NCBI GenBank assembly: GCA_030248215.1
Contig: JASANG010000300.1
Coordinates: 62,001 to 126,000, forward strand
Source of the DNA: Enoplolaimus lenunculus
Taxonomy: Eukaryota > Nematoda > Enoplea > Enoplida > Thoracostomopsidae
Direction of reading: 5' to 3'
Length of the DNA: 64,000 nt
Positions 57,428 to 64,000 of this stretch are shown here, one piece after another. Position 1 is the stretch's first letter, and every line of letters starts with the position of its first letter. The notes under the pieces were generated by a model. It saw only the letters and a list, made by a program, of their open reading frames with translations. It searched no databases and had not been told where the DNA came from. A program made the position numbers and the translations under genes.

Positions 57428-57932
57428 GCAGTTACTTTCCTACAGTATCTCCTATACGACAAGATTTCGCTCAGGTTTAGGCTAAAGGTATTGCGTTAGG
57501 CTTTGAGTTAAGTTTTGTCATTGGTTTAAGCTTTTAGTTTGTTGTTTGTCTGTTGCACTAGGCTTAGGTGTACCTAACTATAAACGTGGTGTGGGTTATA
57601 TTTTATTATCGTATTAAATGTTTTTGTCTTTTTCGTGAGGCACAAGAAACGCTGCAGTATGCGCTAACCGCGTCTAAAGCGGTGAACGCACGCTGGGGCG
57701 TTAAACCGTGCCTCTCAAGTGTGCCGAGAATGTTACAGATCAAAGGCGCACTGGTTGCAACGGTATCACGACATTTGTCGCCCGACAACTCGTCGCCCAG
57801 CAACACGTAATCCGAAATTCCGTCGACCCCACAATTCGCCTCCCATCATTATGCATAAGCTATAGACTCGTGCTTGGGATTACATTTAGGATTTTAGAAC
57901 CCTGTTGGGCGACAAGTTGTCGGGCGACGAAT

Positions 57933-58905
57933 GGCCCATGTAAAGATCAGGTGCGGAACGTTTTTATGTTGGACTAGAAAAGAGTAAGCTTAAGCTTTAA
58001 ACTAATTTTTCTGCTTGGCTTAGGCTTAGGCTTAGACTTAATAGGCTTAGACTTAGTAATATGCTCATTCTTACGCTTAGGCTTAGACTTAGGCTTAGGC
58101 TTAGTAATATGCTCATTCTTACGCTTAGGCTTAGACTTAGGCTTAGGCTTAGTAATATGCTCATTCTTACGCTTAGGCTTAGACTTAGGTTTAGGCTTAG
58201 TAATATGCTCATTCTTACGCTTAGGCTTAGACTTAGGCTTAGGCTTAGTAATATGCTCATTCTTACGCTTAGGCTTAGACTTAGGCTTAGGCTTAGTAAT
58301 ATGCTCATTCTTACGCTTAGGCTTAGACTTAGGCTTAGGCTTAGTAATATGCTCATTCTTACGCTTAGGCTTAGACTTAGGTTTAGGCTTAGTAATATGC
58401 TCATTCTTACGCTTAGGCTTAGACTTAGGTTTAGGCTTAGTAATATGCTCATTCTTACGCTTAGGCTTAGACTTAGGCTTAGGCTTAGTAATATGCTCAT
58501 TCTTACGCTTAGGCTTAGACTTAGGTTTAGGCTTAGTAATATGCTCATTCTTACGCTTAGGCTTAGACTTAGGCTTAGGCTTAGTAATATGCTCATTCTT
58601 ACGCTTAGGCTTAGACTTAGGCTTAGGCTTAGTAATATGCTCATTCTTACGCTTAGGCTTAGACTTAGGCTTAGGCTTAGTAATATGCTCATTCTTACGC
58701 TTAGGCTTAGACTTAGGCTTAGGCTTAGTAATATGCTCATTCTTACGCTTAGGCTTAGACTTAGGCTTAGGCTTAGTAATATGCTCATTCTTACGCTTAG
58801 ACTTAGGTTTAGGCTTAGTAATATACTCATTCTTAGACTTAGACTTAGGTTTACGCTTAGGAATATGCTTATAATGCTGTTCCGTCCCTGGCCTTTCCAT
58901 TGGCC
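57933..58905. mobile_element. GGCC-ended MITE enlarged to 973 bp by internal tandem repeats
   Basis: It starts GGCCCATGTAAAGATCAGG and ends TGGCCTTTCCATTGGCC. CGACGAAT flanks both sides (57925-57932, 58906-58913), a perfect 8-bp duplication. Family sequence AAGCTTAAGCTTTAAACT is at the left and ATATGCTTATAATGCTG at the right, so it is a normal copy whose TTAGGC-like core has multiplied. Confidence 0.95.
58061..58864. repeat. 48-bp tandem repeat, 15 full units plus two shorter units
   Basis: Each unit is ATGCTCATTCTTACGC followed by TTAGGC-type hexamers and TTAGTAAT. Full units start every 48 bp from 58061; the sixteenth (58781) and seventeenth (58823) are 42 bp. Because 48 is a multiple of three, open frames of about 280-330 codons appear on both strands, but they are by-products of the repeat. 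Confidence 0.97.
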
Positions 58906-59202
58906 CGACGAATGGTCGTCGATCCGGTTGGACCACCGCTCTTATATGAGGCATAGTATATACAACTACGTATATGAATTAATCGAGCTCATTGCATATC
59001 ATCGTTTGTTTTTAATTACTTTAATAAACAGGAAAAAAGAAATATATTCATGAATCTCATTTTGGTCGTTGTTATTGGAGACTATAATTAATGTTTTTGA
59101 ATAGAGAATAGTAAAACTTGGAATAACTGGCTATTTAAATACAAGTTGGACCGGGTAAAAGCAAACTGACATCGTATATATAATAACCTGTTGCACTAGC
59201 GG

Positions 59203-59470
59203 ATTCAGAGGGGGCGGGGGGGCGTAAGCCTCCCATCCGTGAGAAATTTTGTTGTTAAAATGGTAAGGTCTTTTCCTTACAATTTTCCACCAAGAAAATT
59301 TTTATAAAAACAATTTTTTACGCAGCATTTCATGTTCAAAAATGGTAAGGTCCCTCCTGCATTACAATTTTTCGCCCTCAGAAAATTTTTTGTTGATAAA
59401 ATGATAAGGTTCCTACTTTATAATTTTTGCGTTTCATAACATTTGCCAGCCCGCCCCCGTCAGAAATATT
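59203..59470. mobile_element. GATAAAATGATAAGG repeat family copy
   Basis: It starts near CACTAGCGGATTCAGAGGGG and ends near GCCCGCCCCCGTCAGAAATA. Subunits with AATGGTAAGGTC and TTACAATTTT recur. Compare 39540-39900. Confidence 0.55.
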
Positions 59471-59485
59471 TGGACTCGCCGTTGT

Positions 59486-59890
59486 ACCTGTTGAGGACCG
59501 GAACCGGAGCCGAACCGGAAAAGATAAAATTCTTGCTACCGAAACATTCATTTTAACGCAATTTTATCGATTTCAACGGTGTAAACAACCCATTTAGGAT
59601 GCCAAAATCCTGAAACAAATGCAGTAGCTGTAAAGGGAGACGTATGATCAATTATAAAGTATGACACAAATTAATACTTTTGGCAATACACGCTCAGACA
59701 ATTTTAGAAAAATAAATTAATAGAATATTATATATGTCAATTTTTGTTAAATTATCGTACGAGTAATATTTTCATTACCGAAAATACCGGAAAATTTCGA
59801 TGAAAACAAAGCGGATTTTTTACCGGATCCGGATAGCAAAAAGTACCGGATTTCCACACCGGAACCGGAATTCCTGTTGCATCCGAAGCC
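59486..59890. mobile_element. Worn hAT-type MITE
   Basis: GGACCGGAACCGGAGCCG at the left and CCGGAACCGGAATTCCTG then TTGCATCC at the right are inverted. Terminal bases are lost. Confidence 0.5.
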
Positions 59891-60010
59891 AAAAAGCTTC
59901 AGTGTCAATGATACTTTGAAGCCAAAAATGGTTCAATGTCCAGGACACTGAAGCTTTTTGGCTTCAACGTCAAGGATACTGAAGCTTTTTTGGCTTCAGT
60001 GTCCATGACA
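59886..60010. repeat. GAAGCCAAAAAGCTTCAGTG direct and inverted repeats
   Basis: AAGCTTTTTGGCTTCA and AGCCAAAAAGCTTCAGTG alternate in both orientations four times with CATGACACT / CAAGGATACT spacers. Strong hairpins are possible. Confidence 0.75.
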
Positions 60011-60019
60011 CTACCCCCT

Positions 60020-62005
60020 CAAAAGCCACCTGGTGTACGCATGTTATTGTAGAATTTGCAGTAGGGTAGTGTTAATTTAACCAAGTTTTGCAATGATTCT
60101 TGTTGCATAAATCTTCAGACACAGTATATTAACTATACATTTGTGCCCTGTGTAAAAATATAACTACACAAACTTGAGGTGTTGTTGCTTTTGGCTACAA
60201 AATTCTAGTTTGGAATAATATGAAATATATAATTGTTCTTTCGTATCTACTACTCCTTTGAAGATTACCGAAAGCGAAAACACGAGTCGTGTACCGAAGG
60301 CGGTGACAATAATTTGCTTTATGGCTTTGGACTGAAATATATTAATTTCATCTATATATTAAAGTTGGACCGACCCACATACGTATTTTGGGCAGCGTTC
60401 CAACAAAGTCACAATATGCAAATTAATAGAAGTTTGCAAAGACATAAAACTGTTGTTTCGATTTTCTAAAACATTATTGGTTTAGATGTTTTGTGTTTCG
60501 TTCTATTAGACATTGATAGGATTTTTATATGTTGTCTTTAGCTATGTTCAAGTTGGGAAGTATATTTTTCACTACACAGTGGAATCCCGGGTTCAGTATT
60601 TTCTTTATTAGAAATGCATGCAGTACCGGGACCAATAACCCCGTATACATTAACATGATGATTTAGTTGTTTGAATTGTCACTCAAGCTTCAAAGCTTAG
60701 GCAAAAAAATGTTTAAAAACAAATACTCTTGAACGTAGGCCGAAACCCAGTATTAACAGGAGAGTTGCACATGTGTAAATGCGTTCCACCGTGCGTTAAT
60801 TGGTTAATACACGGAACTCCATGCGTCTACTGACTTATGTACATTTACATTTGTCTAAATTATACACAAGCCCGTAAAATCAGCTCAATATGCTAAAGAT
60901 GGCTAAATAAATTTCAGGAGGGGCATTCAAGACGTTCACCTAACTGTCTAGTGAAATATTTTCTACGTTGGGATCGTAATTTATCCGGTGAAGCGGCTCA
61001 ACGCACCCTAGACCCTCTCTCGCCACAGGCTCAATTCTAGGACTATGAAACAACTATAATTGCCCATATGCCGAGTACCATTAACCATGTCTGGAAAAGG
61101 TCTAAAATGGCTTTTCGTTGCCAAATATGCCAGCCATCCTCTCACTCTCAACAATAGTCATAAACCAGCAATTTTGGTCTTTCAGACGCGTTGCGACCCA
61201 CCAGGGAATTGACAAGGGCGACATCAACGGGCCAAGCACCGCAATATTTTTCAAAACCAAAATTTTGTATTGAAATTTATACCATTATAAAATTGCGGTT
61301 GGCTTTTCGTTCGTGTCGCTCTGAAACCTTTGATTCAATTATGTATCACAAGGTTCCCGGTTACAAAAATTTCTGGATCCACTTATGGTTGGTTACCAAA
61401 CAAATAAATTGGTAAAAGATATATTGCTTTTCAAACTGGTCGTTCCGAAAAAGGGATATGCATACATTGTTGACCAGTTTTTATCCCAATAGTTTATATT
61501 AAATGTAAAATCAATTAAAAAAATTTAATTGTTTTTCATACATGAATATTTTCTATTTCAAGTGAGATCTATTAATTTCAAGCTAACATATCAACCAGTA
61601 GCTGTCTGATGGAACTCGTTTGCCATCACCGCTCTGATATATAGGAGCTTGACGTTCGAAACCGAGGTTGATCTCATGTGTTAAAGGTTAATAACAAGAG
61701 AAAATATTGCAACCAATTTGATGATTAACTTTTGAATTCTACTCTCTGAAAGCTTAAACTAACTTTATTTAAGCTTTAAGCGAGCTGTATTGAATTTATA
61801 GTTTTCAAGTATAACGAAAACTAACTTGTAGCTTACGCTTAAACTCGTTCTAAATCTTATGCTCATTTTTATACTTTGTGCTAAGCTTAATTCAATTTTG
61901 GAACATAAAATGATATGGAAGAAATATTTACGAAATAAATTTGAAGCTAACACCATATAAAACCTTATATGTGTCAAAAGCACACTTGAGTATAGTGAAT
62001 TTTAG
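60020..62005. other. Intergenic stretch without a supported gene
   Basis: A CACATACGTATTTTGGGCAG repeat end is at about 60375. Frames at 60233-60469 and 61191-61415 are short, lack splice context and match nothing I know. The rest is AT-rich and unremarkable. Confidence 0.4.
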
Positions 62006-62009
62006 ACAA

Positions 62010-62645
62010 ATTATTTTCTTGCAGATGTTAAACAGGAAATTCTAGTTTAGTTGGTTCGTCCAGCCAGTGAAACGTTACTTAAACTAACATTTAAGTTTTG
62101 TTAAGCTTTGACAAACTGTTGTTTTCTTGCAGATGTTAAACTTAAAATTCTAGTTTAGTTGGTTCGTCCAGCCAGTGAAACGTTACTTAAACTAACATTT
62201 AAGTTTTGTTAAGCTTAGACAAACTGTTGTTTTCTTGCAAATGTTAAACTTAAAATTTTAGTTTAGTTGGTTCGTCCAGCCAGTGAAACGTTACTTAAAC
62301 TAACATTTAAGTTTTGTTAAGCTTTGACAAACTGTTGTTTTCTTGCAGATGTTAAACTTCAAATTCTAGTTTAGTTGGTTCGTCCAGCCAGTGAAACGTT
62401 ACTTAAACTAACATTTAAGTTTTGTTAAGCTTAGACAAACTGTTGTTTTCTTGCAAATGTTAAACTTAAAATTCTAGTTTAGTTGGTTCGTCCAGCCAGC
62501 GAAACGTTACTTAAACTAACATTTAAGTTTTGTTAAGCTTAGACAAACTGTTGTTTTCTTGCAAATGTTAAACTTAAAATTCTAGTTTAGTTGGTTCGTC
62601 CAGCCAGCTAAACGTTACTTAAACTAACATTTATGTTTTGTTAAG
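62010..62645. repeat. 108-bp tandem repeat, six units
   Basis: TTGGTTCGTCCAGCCAG occurs at 62051, 62159, 62267, 62375, 62483 and 62591, exactly 108 bp apart. Each unit also has GTTTTCTTGCAGATGTTAAA (or CAA) and CTAACATTTAAGTTTTG. Units differ by a few substitutions and no indels. It lies 165 bp upstream of the membrane-protein start codon. Confidence 0.95.
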
Positions 62646-62809
62646 CTATAATTTACGTTTTTAAGGTAAAGTTTTAACAAAATTTAATATTTTACCATAG
62701 TGTATTTATTAATCCTAATATGTTATTCTGTCAATTTATTTAATATTACTGAAGTCCCTTATAGTACCACGAGGATCCTGGTGGTAACAACTGACCTCAC
62801 CTGATCACA

Positions 62810-64000
62810 ATGGACCATCAAAGATGCGCAAGGCCAACACGGTCCGCGTCCGTTTCCTGTCGCCAATCTAACTACCTGTCTCAACGAAAATTGTCTGCTT
62901 CTCAGAACCGGAACCGGAAAATAAGCGTTGCAAATGGAGGGCAAACAGTTTCAATCACCAAACTGTCAACATGCGGCGGAAGTACAGCGTCCGCAGCGGT
63001 TACAAGGCGTCAAAGTAATTTACTGCGGCTGACCGGAATTAGCTATATGATGCTGTTTTTAGGAATCGGATGCGTATTTTGTGGAATGTTATCAATGATA
63101 CTGAAACCTTATTTTTGGTATATTGGACACAGTCTTGTAACAGGTAAGAATTATTGAACAAGTAAACATTGTAATTTTACTCGAGTGTGATTGCGGTCAG
63201 AAATTGTGTCAAAAAATAAAACGCTATTTTAAACGCTTTTCGCAATTCCAGCAGATCGGAATTAGCTTTATAATGCCGGTTATTGGATGCGTGTTTTGTG
63301 GAATGTCAGTAAAATACTAACTGAAACCTTAATTGTTGATCACAGTTAAATATTTGTACCATATTCTAACACTGCAAAACAGGTGAGTCACATTGACTGT
63401 CTCCGAAGTAGAATATACGGGAGTACACAAACTGAGTCAAATTCGACTCCGCCAGAGTCAAGTTCGCGTCACTGAGTCGTGCGTTTGACTCTGGCGGAGT
63501 CGAATATGACTCAGTTTGTGTAATTCCGTATAGCCTATTTCGGAGAGAGTCAATTTGACACACCATTTTTTTTGCAGTGCACACTTTGCACCAATTATAC
63601 CAGTTAGTGATAGGTCCTGTAACTTTGAAACCAGCCAATTGAGAATTTTAAAATTTAGCACATTTTACGTGCTTGAGTACAGCCTAAAGCTGGTCCATCT
63701 GGTATGCCCAGGGCGGTGCTAACGCACGGTCCTTGGGTAAAAAATACATTACTTTTTTTTCTATAATTTCAGGCATTTTTCATGTCCTCACAGCATTTCT
63801 GGGGATTATCATTGCACGGTCTGATATTCCACGTCTGCTTTGGTTCCATTCGTTGATTTGCATATTCAGCTGTGTTGCACTGTATCTTACTTCAACTGGA
63901 TTAATTACGTACGAGCTGTGGTGTGACGTTGGTAACCATTGCAACTGTTCGCAGTCTGGATCGTTTCAGCCAACGCTCGAGATATCCCAGACTGTAGTAG
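62810..64000 (+). CDS. Multi-pass membrane protein, sarcospan-like (5' part; continues past the window)
   Basis: Exon 1 is 62810-63143. Exon 2 starts at 63773 and is open to the window edge; the junction splits a Gly codon (phase 1; donor GTAAGA, acceptor TTTCAG). The N-terminal about 70 residues are Ser/Arg/Gln-rich and cytosolic-like. TM1 is about residues 74-98 (YMMLFLGIGCVFCGMLSMIL), TM2 about 103-126 and TM3 about 133-157. A loop then begins with WCDVGNHCNCSQ. The four-helix pattern and the C-x5-C-x-C loop resemble sarcospan, whose loop I recall as C-x6-C-x-C; it links to the dystrophin-glycoprotein complex. Tetraspanin is less likely because no CCG motif is visible yet. The fourth helix would lie beyond the right edge. 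Function is inferred only from topology. Confidence 0.7.
63254..63332 (+). pseudogene. Decayed partial copy of the TM1-coding exon in the following intron
   Basis: It aligns with 63031-63113 of exon 1: CGGAATTAGCT, GGATGCGT, TTTTGTGGAATGT and ACTGAAACCTTA occur in the same order. Indels disrupt the frame, so it is a relic of a tandem exon duplication rather than an alternative exon. Confidence 0.7.
63370..63579. mobile_element. CACTGCAAAA palindromic MITE (210 bp), membrane-protein intron 1
   Basis: It starts CACTGCAAAACAGGTGAGTC and ends ACACCATTTTTTTTGCAGTG, with GAGTCAAATTCGACTC-type blocks inside. TA is present near the left end only. Confidence 0.8.

Larger units (their letters stand above)
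57769..58946. mobile_element. Inverted-repeat element split by the 973-bp GGCC MITE
   Basis: The left arm ATTTGTCGCCCGACAACTCG and the right arm GTTGTCGGGCGACGAAT are inverted. The right arm is interrupted exactly where the GGCC MITE (57933-58905) made its 8-bp duplication. Without the insert the element would be about 200 bp. Confidence 0.6.

Noticed and set aside
57974-59053. Open frames of about 280-330 codons on both strands (Lys/Pro-rich or Leu/Arg/Ser-rich)
   Set aside because: They are produced by a 48-bp repeat inside a MITE; several frames are open at once and none has gene context.

Overview
The window is metazoan nuclear DNA, AT-rich, with GT-AG introns, split single-copy genes and a heavy load of small inverted-repeat elements. 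Nothing bacterial, organellar or CRISPR-like is visible. The species cannot be fixed. One weak hint comes from a common element family whose core is built from (TTAGGC)n / (GCCTAA)n, the nematode telomere hexamer, so a nematode-related lineage is possible but unproven.

Five genes are supported by family motifs and, for the four complete ones, by splice phases that join cleanly. From left to right: ketohexokinase (1531-5439, +, 3 exons, 361 aa); a very large Fos/Kayak-type AP-1 bZIP factor (16039-9978, -, 5 exons, 1282 aa); an alpha/beta-hydrolase like the nematode DUF1057 family (28298-33860, +, 7 exons, 352 aa); a secreted or membrane-anchored Cu/Zn superoxide dismutase with a long Gly/His/Asp/Tyr-rich extension and a basic tail (39086-42968, +, 4 exons, 427 aa); and the 5' part of a four-transmembrane, sarcospan-like protein running off the right edge (62810-64000, +). 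Weaker coding-like pieces lie at 21953-25212 (+) and 26495-26963 (-). The genes look independent; nothing suggests an operon.

The rest is mostly repeats. Recurrent families are: (a) hAT-type MITEs with ends CAGGGTGCAACCGG, several with perfect 8-bp target duplications; (b) a GGCC-ended MITE family with 8-bp duplications and a TTAGGC-like core, one copy of which has grown to 973 bp by 48-bp tandem repeats; (c) CACTGCAAAAAATGG-ended palindromes flanked by TA; (d) GGGTGGCGCTATACTTGTCG-ended elements, one holding a 20-bp minisatellite; (e) AGTGACCCGAATAAGAGG-ended elements; (f) CACTGTAAATTCCAGTGAG-ended palindromes; and tRNA-derived SINEs, including a tandem triplet in an intron. Many are nested, which gives a relative order of insertion. 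A possible LTR-like segment with TATA box, initiator, three octamer motifs and a poly(A) signal lies near 53.7-54.6 kb.

The most unusual gene is the SOD fused to a His-rich extension. The most unusual DNA is the GGCC/TTAGGC MITE family and its internal repeat growth.
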